Assembly (NCBI GenBank): GCA_020633495.1 | Contig: JACKDR010000023.1 | Span: 1 to 64,000 of the forward strand | Reading direction: 5' to 3' | Source of the DNA: Kofleriaceae bacterium | GTDB taxonomy: Bacteria > Myxococcota_A > Polyangia > Haliangiales > Haliangiaceae | DNA: 64,000 nt | In this document: positions 30,634 to 40,164 of the stretch, piece by piece | Layout: every line of letters starts with the position of its first letter | Position numbering within the stretch: position 1 is the first letter of the stretch | The notes under the pieces: generated by a model | Database searches by the model: none | The model's input: only the letters and a program-made list of their open reading frames with translations | What the model was told of the DNA's origin: nothing | Program-made: the position numbers and the translations under genes

Positions 30634-32493
30634 GTGACCGCCGACCTCGCCGCCGCCGACTGGGCGATCATCGTCGCCTACCTGGTCTTCGCCTTCGTCA
30701 TCGGCCTGTGGGTCGCGGGCAAGGCGTCGACCAGCCTGCGCTCGTACTTCCAGGCCGACGGCGCGCTGCCGTGGTGGTGGTGCGGGACGTCGATCGCGGC
30801 CACCAGCTTCGCCGCCGACACGCCGCTGGCGGTCACCGGGATCGTCGCCGGCCAGGGCCTGGGCGGCAACTGGTTCTGGCTGTCGTGGGCGGCGCTGCAC
30901 GTCGCGGTCGTGTGCTTCTTCGCCGACCGCTGGCACCGCGCCGACGTCGTCACCGACGCCGAGCTGGTGTCGCTGCGCTACGACGGCCGGTGGGCGGCGC
31001 GGCTGCGGGTCTTCAAGGCGCTGATCTACGGCGTCGTGATCAACGCGATCATCCTGGGCTGGGTGGTCCGCGCGATGGCGTCGATCGTGGCGCCGTACTT
31101 CCACTGGACCAGCTGGGCGCCGGGGCTGACCCACGCGGTCGCGTCGTTCGTCCCGGCCGGGACCGCGCTCAGCGATCCGTCGCAGCTGATCACGATCGCG
31201 CTGCTGACCGGGCTGGTCGGGCTGTACTCGACGATGGGCGGCCTGCGCGGGGTCGTGCTCACCGACCTGGTCCAGTTCGCGCTGGCGATGGCCGGCGCGA
31301 TCGCGCTCGCGGTCGTCGCGGTGGGCGCGGCCGGCGGCCTCGACGGCGTCCGCGACGGCGTCACCGCCGCCCACGGCGCCGACGTCCTGTCGCTGCGCCC
31401 CACCGTCGCCGACGGCCTCGGCGGCGTGCCCGGGATCGCGGCGGCGTTGACCGCGCTGTACCTGTTCGTGCAATCGGCGTCGAACAACCCCGCCGACGGC
31501 GGCGGCTTCATGATGCAGCGGCTGGTGTCGAGCCGGTCGCCGCGCGACGCCCGCCGGTCCGCCGGGCTGTTCGTGGTGTGGAACTACCTGGTGCGGCCGT
31601 GGCCGTGGTTCCTGGTCGCGCTGGCGGCGCTGGTGCTGATCCCGGTCGGCCACGAGGCCACCGTCTTCGGCGGCCAGGTCGCGTCGGTCGCCGGCAACCG
31701 CGAGCAGGCCTACCCGGCGCTGATCGCGGTGCTGCTGCCGGCCGGGCTCAAGGGCGTGCTGATCGCGAGCCTGCTGGCCGCGTTCATGTCGACGATCGAC
31801 ACCCACGTCAACTGGGGCTCGTCGTACCTGGCCAACGACGTCTACCGCGCGATGCGCCCCGGCGCCGACGAGCGCGAGCTGATGACGGTGTCGCGCCTCG
31901 GCACCGTGCTGCTGTCGGTGGTCGCGATCATCAGCGCGATGTACATCGGCAGCATCGAGGGCGCGTGGAAGGCGCTGGCCTCGGTGGGCGCCGGCCTGGC
32001 CGCGCCCACCGCGCTGCGCTGGCTGTGGTGGCGGATCAACGCCGCCGCCGAGCTCGCCGCGATCGCCGCTGGCCTGGCGTGCTGGGCGGTGCTGACCTTC
32101 GCGGTGCCCGGGCTCGCCCACTCGGTGCAGCTCCTGATCACCGCCGGCGCCTCGACGGTGGTGTGCGTCGGCGTCGCGCTGGCGACCCGGCCCACCGACG
32201 CCGCCCACCTGGCGGCGTTCACCGGCAAGGTGCTGCCGCTCGGCGCCTGGCCGGGGGCGCGCGCCGGGCTGCGGCGCCGCGCCTTCGCGCTGCGCACGGT
32301 GGCGTTCGTCGCGCTCCTGGCCGCGACCTACACGATGCTGTTCGCCGGCGGCGAGCTGCTGCTGGGCTCGCGGCCCGGCGGCGTCGCGATGGCGATCTAC
32401 GCGGTCGCGGCCGGGCTCGGCGGCTGGGCGGTGCTGCGCCGCGCGGTCGCGCTCGACGCCGAGCTGGCGGAGCTGGCGAGGGGGACGACGTGA
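30634..32493 (+). CDS. Sodium:solute symporter (SSS/SLC5 family)
   Basis: A 619-residue transporter with about 13 membrane helices. The typical SSS features are present: a first helix after DWAIIVAYLVFAFVIGLWV, the segment SYFQADGALPWWWCGTSIAATSFA, a Pro/Ser region near residues 270-290 (YLFVQSASNNPADGGGFMMQR) and a late STIDTHVNWGSSYL motif close to the Na+ site. Closest families carry sugars or related small polar solutes. The GTG start is 30 bases after the synthase gene, and the stop is in a GTGA overlap with the kinase gene. Placement suggests uptake of the glycoside or amino sugar handled by the downstream enzymes. Confidence 0.88.
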   Translation: MTADLAAADWAIIVAYLVFAFVIGLWVAGKASTSLRSYFQADGALPWWWCGTSIAATSFAADTPLAVTGIVAGQGLGGNWFWLSWAALHVAVVCFFADRWHRADVVTDAELVSLRYDGRWAARLRVFKALIYGVVINAIILGWVVRAMASIVAPYFHWTSWAPGLTHAVASFVPAGTALSDPSQLITIALLTGLVGLYSTMGGLRGVVLTDLVQFALAMAGAIALAVVAVGAAGGLDGVRDGVTAAHGADVLSLRPTVADGLGGVPGIAAALTALYLFVQSASNNPADGGGFMMQRLVSSRSPRDARRSAGLFVVWNYLVRPWPWFLVALAALVLIPVGHEATVFGGQVASVAGNREQAYPALIAVLLPAGLKGVLIASLLAAFMSTIDTHVNWGSSYLANDVYRAMRPGADERELMTVSRLGTVLLSVVAIISAMYIGSIEGAWKALASVGAGLAAPTALRWLWWRINAAAELAAIAAGLACWAVLTFAVPGLAHSVQLLITAGASTVVCVGVALATRPTDAAHLAAFTGKVLPLGAWPGARAGLRRRAFALRTVAFVALLAATYTMLFAGGELLLGSRPGGVAMAIYAVAAGLGGWAVLRRAVALDAELAELARGTT

Positions 32494-33386
32494 CGATGAC
32501 CTGCGAGCTGGCCGTGGTCGGCCTGGTCTACTTCGAGATCGACTGCCCGCGGGTCGCGCTGGCGCCGCGCTCCGGGCAGGAGCTGTGGGTGGCGCGCCTG
32601 CCGGTGCGGCTGGGCGGCTGCCTCAACACCGCGTCGGTCGCGGCGGCGCTCGGCGTCGACGCCGCGATGGCGCACCCGCGCGGCGACGGCCTCACCGACG
32701 TCGCCGCGGCGTCGGTGGTCGAGCGCCTGGGGCTGCGCGCCGTGACCTGGCCGAGCGGGCCGGATCCGGCGGTGTCGCTGGTGTTCCGCGACGGCGGCGA
32801 CCGTGCCTTCGTCAGCGCCGCCGACCTCGGCGCCCTGGCGGCGTGCCCGCCGCTGCCGGCGGCGCGGTGGATCCACGTCGCCGGGCTGCACGAGGCCTAC
32901 GCGGTGGCGTCGCGGCTGGCCGAGGCGCGCCGCCGCGGCGCGACGATCAGCGTGTCGGCCAGCTGGGCGCCGGATCTGCTGGCCGCGCTGCGCCGCGAGC
33001 GCGATCAGCCGTGGGACCTGCTGTTCATGAACGGCGCCGAGCTGGCGCGCGCCGCCGCCGGCGTCGACGGCGACGAGCCGCCCTGGCGCGCGGTCGCCGG
33101 CGCCGCCCGCGAGCTGGTCGTCACCCACGGCGGCGGCGCCGCGCTGTACCGCGACGGCGTCGTCGCCGAGGCCGCCAGCGAGCCGGTCGAGGTGGTCGAC
33201 GCCACCGGCGCCGGCGACGCCTTCGTCGCCGGCGTGATCGCCGGCCGCCTGCGCGGCCGCGACGACCCCGCCGCCCTCGCCCTCGGCGTCGCCGCCGCCC
33301 GCCGCATCCTCGGCGTCGCCGGCGGCGTCGCCCTCGACCCGACCCGGTTCGCCGATCTCCGGCCCGACCCCGCGGAGGCATCGTGA
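32490..33386 (+). CDS. PfkB-family carbohydrate kinase
   Basis: A 298-residue ribokinase-fold kinase. The C-terminal signature DATGAGDAFVAGVIAG (about residues 237-252) has the catalytic Asp, and the N-terminal sugar-binding region shows VRLGGCLNTASVAAALG. GTG at 32490 overlaps the symporter stop; ATG at 32496 is an alternative. It ends in a GTGA overlap with the GH4 gene. With an importer upstream and a glycosidase, deacetylase and SIS isomerase downstream, it would phosphorylate the imported or released sugar. The substrate cannot be assigned. Confidence 0.85.
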   Translation: MTMTCELAVVGLVYFEIDCPRVALAPRSGQELWVARLPVRLGGCLNTASVAAALGVDAAMAHPRGDGLTDVAAASVVERLGLRAVTWPSGPDPAVSLVFRDGGDRAFVSAADLGALAACPPLPAARWIHVAGLHEAYAVASRLAEARRRGATISVSASWAPDLLAALRRERDQPWDLLFMNGAELARAAAGVDGDEPPWRAVAGAARELVVTHGGGAALYRDGVVAEAASEPVEVVDATGAGDAFVAGVIAGRLRGRDDPAALALGVAAARRILGVAGGVALDPTRFADLRPDPAEAS

Positions 33387-34666
33387 TCGAGACCCTGACC
33401 ATCATCGGCGGCGGCAGCGCCTACGCCCCCGGCCTGTGCAACGCCCTCATCGAGCACGCCGCGGCGCTGCCGCTGCGCGCGATCCGCCTGCACGACATCG
33501 ACGACGACCACCTGGCGATCGTCGCGGCGCTGGTGCGCCACCTCGCCGCCCACCACGGCGGCCGCCTCGAGGTCACCGCGACCGGCGATCTGGTCGAGGC
33601 GGTGCGCGGCACCGACGTCGTCCTCAACAGCATGCGGCCCGGCGGCTTCGCGTGCCGGCAGCTCGACGAGACCATCCCGGTCGAGCTCGGCATCCCCGGC
33701 CAGGAGACGGTCGGCCCCGGCGGCTTCTTCTTCGCGCTGCGCTCGGTGCCGGCGGCGCTGGCGGTCCACGCCGCGGTCGCCGCCCACGCCCCCGACGCGA
33801 TCCTGCTCAACTACACCAACCCGACCAACATCGTGACCCAGGCGCTGGCCGGCCGCCCCGGGCCGCGGGTCATCGGCCTGTGCGACCAGTCCGACGAGGA
33901 TCTCGGCGCCCTCGCCGCCGCGCTCGGCCAGCCCGGCGCCGCCTACGACTTCCGCTGCGTCGGCCTCAACCACGCCACCTGGTACGCCGACGTCACGATC
34001 GCCGGCGCGCCGCTGGGCGCCCTGCCCGCGACGCTGCCCCCGCCCGACGACCTCGACGAGGAGCACCGCATCCGCTTCGCGCTGTCGCTGGAGCTGGCCC
34101 ACCGGCACCCGGGCTGGTGGCCCAACTCGTACCTGCCGTACTACGGCGCGCCGGCCCGGTTCGTCGCCCACACCCGCGCGGTCGGCACCCGCACCCAGGC
34201 CATCCTCGCCGGGCTCGAGCGCTACTACGATCACTTCCGCGAGGTCACGCGCCAGGCCGCGCCGCGCCTGCTCCACCACCGCGGCTCCGCCGGCTTCGGC
34301 GATCTCGCGGTCCGGGTCATCGCGGCGCTGGCGTCGCCGACCCCGCACCGGCTGGTGCTCAACGTCGTCAACCAGGGCGCCACGGCGAGCTTCGACGACG
34401 CCACCGTCGTCGAGGCCGCCGTCGGGCTCGGCGTCGACGGCGTGACCCGGGCGCCGTGCCCGACCCCGCCGGCCGACGCGGTGCCGCTGCTGCGGCAGCT
34501 CGAGCGCTACCAGCGGCTGACCGCGGTGGCGGCCGCGGGCACCGACCGCCAGGCTATGATCGAGGCCCTGGCCGCCAACCCGCTGGTCGCCGACGTCGCC
34601 ACCGCGGGCGCGCTGATCGAGCGCGCCCGGGACGCCTACGGCGATCACCTGCCCGCCCTGCGCTGA
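33383..34666 (+). CDS. Glycoside hydrolase family 4 enzyme
   Basis: A 427-residue NAD- and metal-dependent glycosidase. The Rossmann start TIIGGGSAYAPGLCNALI, the block ILLNYTNPTNIVTQAL, and the metal-site motifs GLCDQSDED (Cys) and VGLNHATWY (Asn-His) are the GH4 hallmarks. GH4 enzymes cleave through oxidation and elimination at C3 and act on alpha- or beta-glycosides, often phosphorylated ones. The GTG start overlaps the kinase stop and follows GGAGG. Downstream of a kinase this suggests a phospho-glycosidase; the exact linkage is unknown. Confidence 0.85.
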   Translation: MIETLTIIGGGSAYAPGLCNALIEHAAALPLRAIRLHDIDDDHLAIVAALVRHLAAHHGGRLEVTATGDLVEAVRGTDVVLNSMRPGGFACRQLDETIPVELGIPGQETVGPGGFFFALRSVPAALAVHAAVAAHAPDAILLNYTNPTNIVTQALAGRPGPRVIGLCDQSDEDLGALAAALGQPGAAYDFRCVGLNHATWYADVTIAGAPLGALPATLPPPDDLDEEHRIRFALSLELAHRHPGWWPNSYLPYYGAPARFVAHTRAVGTRTQAILAGLERYYDHFREVTRQAAPRLLHHRGSAGFGDLAVRVIAALASPTPHRLVLNVVNQGATASFDDATVVEAAVGLGVDGVTRAPCPTPPADAVPLLRQLERYQRLTAVAAAGTDRQAMIEALAANPLVADVATAGALIERARDAYGDHLPALR

Positions 34667-34674
34667 AGGAGCCC

Positions 34675-35517
34675 ATGCCCCACGACGCCCTCCTGCCGCT
34701 GCTCGACGAGATCGACTGGTCCTCGATCGAGCGGGTGATCGTGCTGTCGCCCCACCTCGACGACGCCGCGCTCAGCTGCGGCGGCCTGCTCACGGCGCTG
34801 CTCGGCCGGGTGTCGCGGCTGGTCGTGACCGTGACCTGCGCCGACGCCGCCAAGGCCCGGCCGCGCAAGGGCTTCGCGATCCCGGCGGCGCGCCGGCTCG
34901 AGGATCGCAACGCGATGCACAGCATCGACTGCGACTTCGCCCACCTCGGCTTCGCCGACGCGATCTACCGGCGCAGCCCGATCTCGGGCCAGCTCATCTA
35001 CCGCGGCATCCGCGAGCGCATGGCGGCGCCGCCGATCGACGACGCCGCCCACGTCGAGGAGCTGTACCTGGTGCTGCGCCGGCTGTGCCTCGACATGGGC
35101 AACGTGCTGCTGCTGAGCCCGATGGCGATCGGCCAGCACGTCGATCACCTGATGTGTGCGCACGTCGCGATCCGCCTGTTCGGCAGCTCGCCCAACCTGC
35201 TCTTCTACGAGGACTTCCCCTACGTGCTCGGCGACGTCATGCCCGACGTCCCCGAGGACGATCCCGAGGCGGCGCTGCGCCGGCTCGATCGGGTCGCGGT
35301 CAGCCGCCACGCGGTGCCGTTCGACGTCGAGCGCAAGATCGCGCTCTTGCGCCACTACCCGAGCCAGATGCCGCTCTTGTTCGGCGACGACGCCCGCATG
35401 TGCCGGGCGCTGCGCGAGCACACCTACGACGGCCAGCCCGTCGAACGCTACTGGCGCGCCCGCCCCGGCAAGAGCCGGACGGGCGGCCGCAACGGCGGGG
35501 GATCGGCGCGCCGCTGA
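34675..35517 (+). CDS. PIG-L family deacetylase
   Basis: A 280-residue LmbE/PIG-L-type zinc deacetylase. The metal motif PHLDDAALSCGG (about residues 24-35) provides His and Asp ligands and the catalytic Asp, and IGQHVDHLMC (about residue 150) provides the third His. The family removes N-acetyl groups from GlcNAc-containing molecules. AAGGAG precedes the ATG, eight bases after the GH4 stop. Next to a SIS-domain isomerase this implies amino-sugar processing. The C-terminus has a basic Gly/Arg tail. Confidence 0.87.
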   Translation: MPHDALLPLLDEIDWSSIERVIVLSPHLDDAALSCGGLLTALLGRVSRLVVTVTCADAAKARPRKGFAIPAARRLEDRNAMHSIDCDFAHLGFADAIYRRSPISGQLIYRGIRERMAAPPIDDAAHVEELYLVLRRLCLDMGNVLLLSPMAIGQHVDHLMCAHVAIRLFGSSPNLLFYEDFPYVLGDVMPDVPEDDPEAALRRLDRVAVSRHAVPFDVERKIALLRHYPSQMPLLFGDDARMCRALREHTYDGQPVERYWRARPGKSRTGGRNGGGSARR

Positions 35518-35549
35518 CCGCCCCGTGCACGAGGAGGAGGAGGACGACC

Positions 35550-36590
35550 ATGACGACGACCTTTCACATGAGCCGCGAGATCGCCGACCAGCCGGCGATG
35601 CTGGAGCAGCACGCCGAGGCCTGGCAGGCCCGCGCCGACCAGCTGCGGCCACGCCTGGCCGCCCGCAAGCACGTCGTCCTGGTCGGCCGCGGCACCTCGG
35701 GCAACGCGTGCACGTTCGCGACCTACCTGTTCGCCACGATGCACGGCCGCCACCCCATCGAGTTCCGGCCGTGGGTCGCCGGCGTCACCACCGCGGGGCC
35801 GTCGTGGGACGACGCGGTCGTGCTGGCGTTCTCGGCGTCGGGCAACTCGACCGACGTCAGCCGCGCCGCGGCGTGGCTGCGCGATCGCGGCGCCGACGTC
35901 ATCGGCGTCACCACCGCGGCCGAGCCGGGCAGCCACCTCGGCGCGATCTGCCACGAGCTGATGCACCTCGAGGTCGGCGGCGAGCGCGCGGTGCCGGCGA
36001 CCAAGAGCTTCTGCGCCCAGCTGTTCGCGGCCGCCGCGCTGTGCGGGCTGCCCATCGTCGACGCCGCGCGCGACACCGCGGCCGCGATGCGCACGATCCT
36101 GGCCGCCGGCGACGACGATCAGGGCGCGCGGCTGGCCGGCTTCCTCGACAGCGCCCGCCAGGCGGCGTGGATCGCGCGCGGCCCGGCGCTGGCCGGGGCC
36201 CTCGACGCCGCGCTCAAGCTGCAGGAGGCCGCCGGGCTGCCGGCGCTGGGCGCGTCGTCGGCGGAGTTCATGCACGGGCCGATCGGGGCGCTGAGCCCCG
36301 CCGACCGGGTCGTGATCATCGGCGACAACGACGACGTCGGCGACAGCCTGGTGCCGGTGGTGGCGTCGCTGCTGGCCCGCGGCACCCCGTTCGTCGTGGT
36401 CGGCCCGCCGGGCGCGATCGCCGACGGCCGGATCGCGGTCAGCCTGCCGGTGCCGATGCCCGAGGCCGAGTGGGCGCGCACCGCGGTGGTCGCGATGCTC
36501 GGCCAGCGCGCGGCGCTGCAGCTGGCGATCCGGCGCGGCCTCGATCCCGACGCGCCGCCGGGGCTGCGCAAGGTCACGCCGACCTTGTGA
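35550..36590 (+). CDS. SIS-domain sugar isomerase/deaminase
   Basis: A 346-residue protein with two SIS domains, related to the isomerase half of GlmS and to AgaS/FrlB-type enzymes. The first phosphosugar loop is LVGRGTSGNACTFATYLF and SASGNSTDVSRA (about residues 31-105); the second region includes SAEFMHGPIGALSPADRV (about 235-255), where the Glu and His are typical catalytic residues. It probably deaminates or isomerises an amino-sugar or glycated-amine phosphate. A GAGGAGGAGGAGG ribosome site precedes the ATG at 35550. Last gene of the operon, overlapping the convergent membrane-protein gene by 17 bases. Confidence 0.87.
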   Translation: MTTTFHMSREIADQPAMLEQHAEAWQARADQLRPRLAARKHVVLVGRGTSGNACTFATYLFATMHGRHPIEFRPWVAGVTTAGPSWDDAVVLAFSASGNSTDVSRAAAWLRDRGADVIGVTTAAEPGSHLGAICHELMHLEVGGERAVPATKSFCAQLFAAAALCGLPIVDAARDTAAAMRTILAAGDDDQGARLAGFLDSARQAAWIARGPALAGALDAALKLQEAAGLPALGASSAEFMHGPIGALSPADRVVIIGDNDDVGDSLVPVVASLLARGTPFVVVGPPGAIADGRIAVSLPVPMPEAEWARTAVVAMLGQRAALQLAIRRGLDPDAPPGLRKVTPTL

Positions 36591-38063
36591 TCGCGCGCGG
36601 CGCGTCGGCCGCGGCGTCGAGGGCGCGGGCCGCGCGCCAGCACACCGGCACCAGGACCAGCCGCGGCGCGGTCAGCGCGAGCGCGACGCCGCCGACCCGG
36701 GCCGACGCGTGGGCCCAGGGATCGAGCCACGGCACCCAGCCCGCGATCAGCGACACCGCCCACGCACCGCCGAGGACCAGCAGCGCGGCGAGCGCCGGCC
36801 ACGGATCGGCGGTCAGCCGCGCGCCGCCGCCGCCGTCCAGCCGCGATGCCGCCCGCGCCAGCGCGACGTGGCCCAGGGTCGCCGCCACCGGCGCCGCCCA
36901 CAAGAGGACGTGCAGCCAGCCGACGTCCATCCACAGCCGGTCCGCGCTGCGGCCGAGGTAGCGCACGAGCACCACCGCCTGCAGCACGCCGACCGCGGTG
37001 GCCCAGCCGATCAGCCCGGTCGCGATCGCGGCGTCGCGCCTCGCCGCCGGATCCGGCGCCGCGCGCGCCAGCCCCGCCAGCGCCAGCACCGTCGCGCCCA
37101 CCAGCACCGCGATCGTCGTCCACGCCACGGCCTGGACCGTCGCGCGCTCGGCGAGCCGCTGCAGGTCGTCGCTCTCGGCCCACGCCAGCAGCCCGGCCGC
37201 GACCACGACCTGGGCGCCGAGCAGGCTCGCGACCCGGCGCAGCGCCCGCGCCGCCGCCGGCGGCGAGGCCGGCGACGCCGAGCCGGGCCGCCGCGACCAC
37301 CACATCGCCGCCACCACCGCCGCGCCGAGCACGAGCAGGACCTCGCCCGGCGCCGCCGGCGTCACCATCTGCGCCGGGTCCGCCACCACCTCGGCCCGCG
37401 GCGCGGTCCAGCCAGCGCCGTTGTCGAGCCACAGCCCCAGCGGCACCAGCAGCACCGCGACCCACGCCGCGACCGCGCCGGCGGCGGCGGCGGCGCGAGC
37501 CCGCGCCAGCGCGGCGCCGCGTCGAGCGCCAGCGCCACCGCGCCGGCGGTGAGCGCGAACGCGCCGGCGGTGAGCGCGAACGCGCCGGCGCGCTGCAGCA
37601 CGCCGGCGGCGGCCAGCCAGGCCTCGACCGCGGCGCCGAGCGCGCTGGCGTGGGTGCCGAGCAGGACGTAGCTGCCGCCGTCGGGCACGGTCATCGGTCC
37701 GTCGACGATGAAGCGGTGCTCGGCGGCCAGCGCCACGACGTGGGCGCCGAGGATCACGGCGGCGCCGCCGCCGAGGAGCCCGCGCGCGATCGCGCGCCCG
37801 GGGACGCGACGCCCCAGGTCGATCGCGCCCAGCAGCACGGCGACGGCGCCCGCGATGACCGCGGCCTCCGAGGCGAGCTCGACGCGCAGGTAGGCGTGCA
37901 CGCCGGCCAGGGCGTCGGGAGCGGTGCCGACGACCGCGACGACGTCGCCGTGCTCCCGCTGCATCGCGATCGTGCCCAGGCCTCCGAAGATCGCCGCGAT
38001 CCCGACCATCACCAGCCATTCATCCCGTAACCCACCCCGCCACTCGCGATCTCGGAGGTCCAT
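36574..38063 (-). CDS. Multi-spanning membrane protein of unknown family, frameshifted
   Basis: From ATG at 38063 (CGGAGGT-like site upstream) one frame encodes about 190 residues with five hydrophobic helices (for example VMVGIAAIFGGLGTIAM, AVIAGAVAVLLGAIDLG, GGAAVILGAHVVALAAE). The reading must then shift within a GGC run at about 37479-37496 to continue through AVAAWVAVLLVPLGLWL, VLLVLGAAVVAAMWW, AVAWTTIAVLVGATVLAL and further helices to the stop at 36574. The whole would be about 496 residues with 11-13 helices. No family motif is recognised. A 21-base tandem duplication lies just upstream of the shift. Convergent with the SIS gene. Confidence 0.55.
37540..37581. repeat. 21-bp tandem duplication within a membrane-protein gene
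   Basis: The unit GCGCCGGCGGTGAGCGCGAAC occurs twice head to tail at 37540-37560 and 37561-37581, followed by the first nine bases of a third copy. It adds seven residues (AGAFALT) to a membrane helix without changing frame. Confidence 0.9.
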
Positions 38064-38136
38064 GGCACGACGACACCGTGGCCGCGCGACGGTTGCGCGC
38101 GGCCGCTCCGCCGACGCCGCGCTGGCGCTCACCCCG

Positions 38137-38155
38137 CCGGGAGGTAGCCTCCCGG
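38137..38155. promoter_or_regulatory. Perfect 8-bp inverted repeat upstream of the YbaK-like gene
   Basis: CCGGGAGG TAG CCTCCCGG is a perfect palindrome with a three-base centre, 55 bases before the ATG at 38210 and in the short divergent region shared with the membrane-protein gene. It could be an operator or a small hairpin; no factor can be named. Confidence 0.35.
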
Positions 38156-38209
38156 CAGAGGCGGACGTGGTGCCCGCCGCCGTGATGGATGGTGGGAAAG
38201 GAGACAGCC

Positions 38210-38677
38210 ATGATTCCCGACACCGTGCTGAACTTCTTGCACCGGCGAGGCGTCGAGTTCGAGATCGTCAGCCACCCGTGGACGGTCAACAGCCAGCAGA
38301 CCGCGCAGGCCGCGCACGTCCCCGGCGACCAGTTCGCCAAGGCGGTCGTCCTCGAGGACGGCAACGCGTTCGTGCTCGCGGTGCTGCCGGCCAGCCACCA
38401 GCTGGTGCCGTCGGCGCTGATCCGGACCCTGGCCCGCGCCGTCCAGCTCGCCGACGAGGCCGACCTGTCGGCGCTGTTCCGCGACTGCCGCCCCGGCGCG
38501 GTGCCGCCGCTCGGCGACGCCTACGGCGTGACCACCGTCGTCGACGACAGCCTGCTAGCGCAGGACGACGTCTGGTTCGAGGCCGGCGACCACGAGCACG
38601 CGATCCACGTCGGCAGCGCCGACTTCGCGCGGCTGATGCGCGACGCCACCCACTCGCACATCAGCCGCCACGAGTGA
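38210..38677 (+). CDS. YbaK/ProX-type aminoacyl-tRNA deacylase
   Basis: A 155-residue protein of the YbaK/EbsC family that hydrolyses mischarged tRNA. The N-terminal helix PDTVLNFLHRRGVEFEIVSH, the strand-turn GDQFAKAVVLEDGNAFVLAVLPA with its conserved Lys, and the GDAYGVTTVVDDSLL region with Gly-rich loop (AVPPLGDAYGV) are the expected core. The short length means a stand-alone deacylase without extra tRNA-binding domains. AAGGAG lies 7 bases before the ATG. It is convergent with the Hsp70-like gene. Confidence 0.82.
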   Translation: MIPDTVLNFLHRRGVEFEIVSHPWTVNSQQTAQAAHVPGDQFAKAVVLEDGNAFVLAVLPASHQLVPSALIRTLARAVQLADEADLSALFRDCRPGAVPPLGDAYGVTTVVDDSLLAQDDVWFEAGDHEHAIHVGSADFARLMRDATHSHISRHE

Positions 38678-38698
38678 GCGCGCGGTCGCGGCGCGCGA

Positions 38699-39943
38699 TC
38701 AGCCGAACAGCGTGCGGGCCCGCGCCGCCAGGCCCCAGCACACCGACGTCAGCTCCTCGCCGCCGCTGAGCCGGGCGTCGCCGAAGCGCGCGGCCAGGCG
38801 CCGCCGCACCGCCGGCACCAGCGCCGAGCCGCCGGTCGCGAAGACGCGGTCGACGTCGGCGGCGTCGACGCCGGCGTCGGCGAGGACGCGATCGAGGACG
38901 ACGTCGATGTCGTCGAGGTCGGGCGCGATCCAGGCCTCGAACTCGGCGCGGCGCGGCGCCCCGACCAGGTCGAGCTCCTCGAGCCCGAACGTCGCGGCGT
39001 CGGCGCCCGACAGCGCGACCTTGGTGGCGACGACGGCCTCGTGCAGCGACAGCCCGAGGTCGTCGCGGATCAGCCGGCCCAGCCGCTCGATCAGCGCCGG
39101 CGCCAGCGAGCCGTGCTCGATGCGCTCGAGCAGCCGCAGGGTCTCGGCGGCCTTGAGGAACGACAGGTGGTGCCAGCGCCGCAGCCGGTGGAACAGCCAC
39201 GCCGGCACCGGGGTCTCGGCGCCCATCTCGTCGCGGAAGCGGGTGCCGCGGCCGACCTGGGGCGCGACGATCGCGTCGATCAGGCGGGCGTCGAAGCTGT
39301 CGCCGCCGAGGCCGAGGCCGCCGGTGCCGAGGACCTCGCCGTCGGTGTGCGCGCCGACGCGCACCAGCGAGAAGTCGCTGGTGCCGCCGCCGAAGTCCGC
39401 GACCAGCACCAGCTCGTCGTGGTCGAGGCGCGCCGCGTAGCGCGCCGCGGCGCCCAGCGGCTCGAGCTCGAAGACGACCTCGTCGAAGCCGGCGGCCTCG
39501 AGGGCGCGCCGCATGCGGCCGACCGCGCGGGCGTCGTCGTCGGCGGTCTCGGCGCCCCAGTAGCGGACCGGGCGCCCGACCACGGCGCGGCGACCGAGGT
39601 CGACGCCGCCGGCCTTGCGCAGCGCCACCAGGTAGGCCGCGATCAGCTCCTCGATCGACCAGGTGCGGCCGAAGATCGACGTCTTGCTGAACGCGGCCGA
39701 CGCCAGGTACGACTTGATCGACTGGATCAGCCGGCCGTCGCCCTCGGTGTCGAGGTAGGCCTCGATCGCGGCGGCGCCGGCGACGACGGTGCGCTCGGCG
39801 GGATCGAAGAACAGCACGGTCCGCCACGTCGGCGCCGGCGCGCCGCCCGGCCCGGGCAGGCTGACCAGCTCGACGCCGTCGCGGGTGGCCACGGCGATCG
39901 CCGAGTTGGTGGTTCCGAAGTCGATGCCGACGTACGCGTCCAT
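38699..39943 (-). CDS. Hsp70-family protein (YegD-like)
   Basis: A 414-residue actin-fold ATPase related to DnaK but without the substrate-binding and lid domains. Phosphate-1 loop DFGTTNSAIAVATRDG is at residues 7-22, phosphate-2 VADFGGGTSDFSLVRVG near 190, and the adenosine motif FATGGSALVPAVRRRL near 375. Residues between (for example LGGDSFDARLIDAIVAPQVG) match YegD-type Hsp70 relatives, whose function is unclear. CGGAGG precedes the ATG at 39943. An in-frame upstream extension to 40027 lacks conservation with the family start. Confidence 0.88.
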   Translation of the reverse strand: MDAYVGIDFGTTNSAIAVATRDGVELVSLPGPGGAPAPTWRTVLFFDPAERTVVAGAAAIEAYLDTEGDGRLIQSIKSYLASAAFSKTSIFGRTWSIEELIAAYLVALRKAGGVDLGRRAVVGRPVRYWGAETADDDARAVGRMRRALEAAGFDEVVFELEPLGAAARYAARLDHDELVLVADFGGGTSDFSLVRVGAHTDGEVLGTGGLGLGGDSFDARLIDAIVAPQVGRGTRFRDEMGAETPVPAWLFHRLRRWHHLSFLKAAETLRLLERIEHGSLAPALIERLGRLIRDDLGLSLHEAVVATKVALSGADAATFGLEELDLVGAPRRAEFEAWIAPDLDDIDVVLDRVLADAGVDAADVDRVFATGGSALVPAVRRRLAARFGDARLSGGEELTSVCWGLAARARTLFG

Positions 39944-40164
39944 GAGGCCTCCGCAGGGCCGTCCATGTTCGCCATTCCACGGCGCTTTACCAGCTGGGCG
40001 GGCGCCGCTATCCTGTGGGAGCTGCACGGGAGGTGGGGCCGCCGCCGTCGCGCCGCGCGGGCCCGCCGCGGCGCCGGTTCCTCCCCAGGGGGTGAATGGA
40101 CCGGCTTCACGGCCGGCGCTCGCCCTCGACGCAAACGCCGAGGCTTCCGGCCGACAGCCCCGGC

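Noticed and set aside
28801..32208. A minus-strand open frame of about 1,135 codons
   Set aside because: Antisense to the GgpS-like and symporter genes; no domain content.
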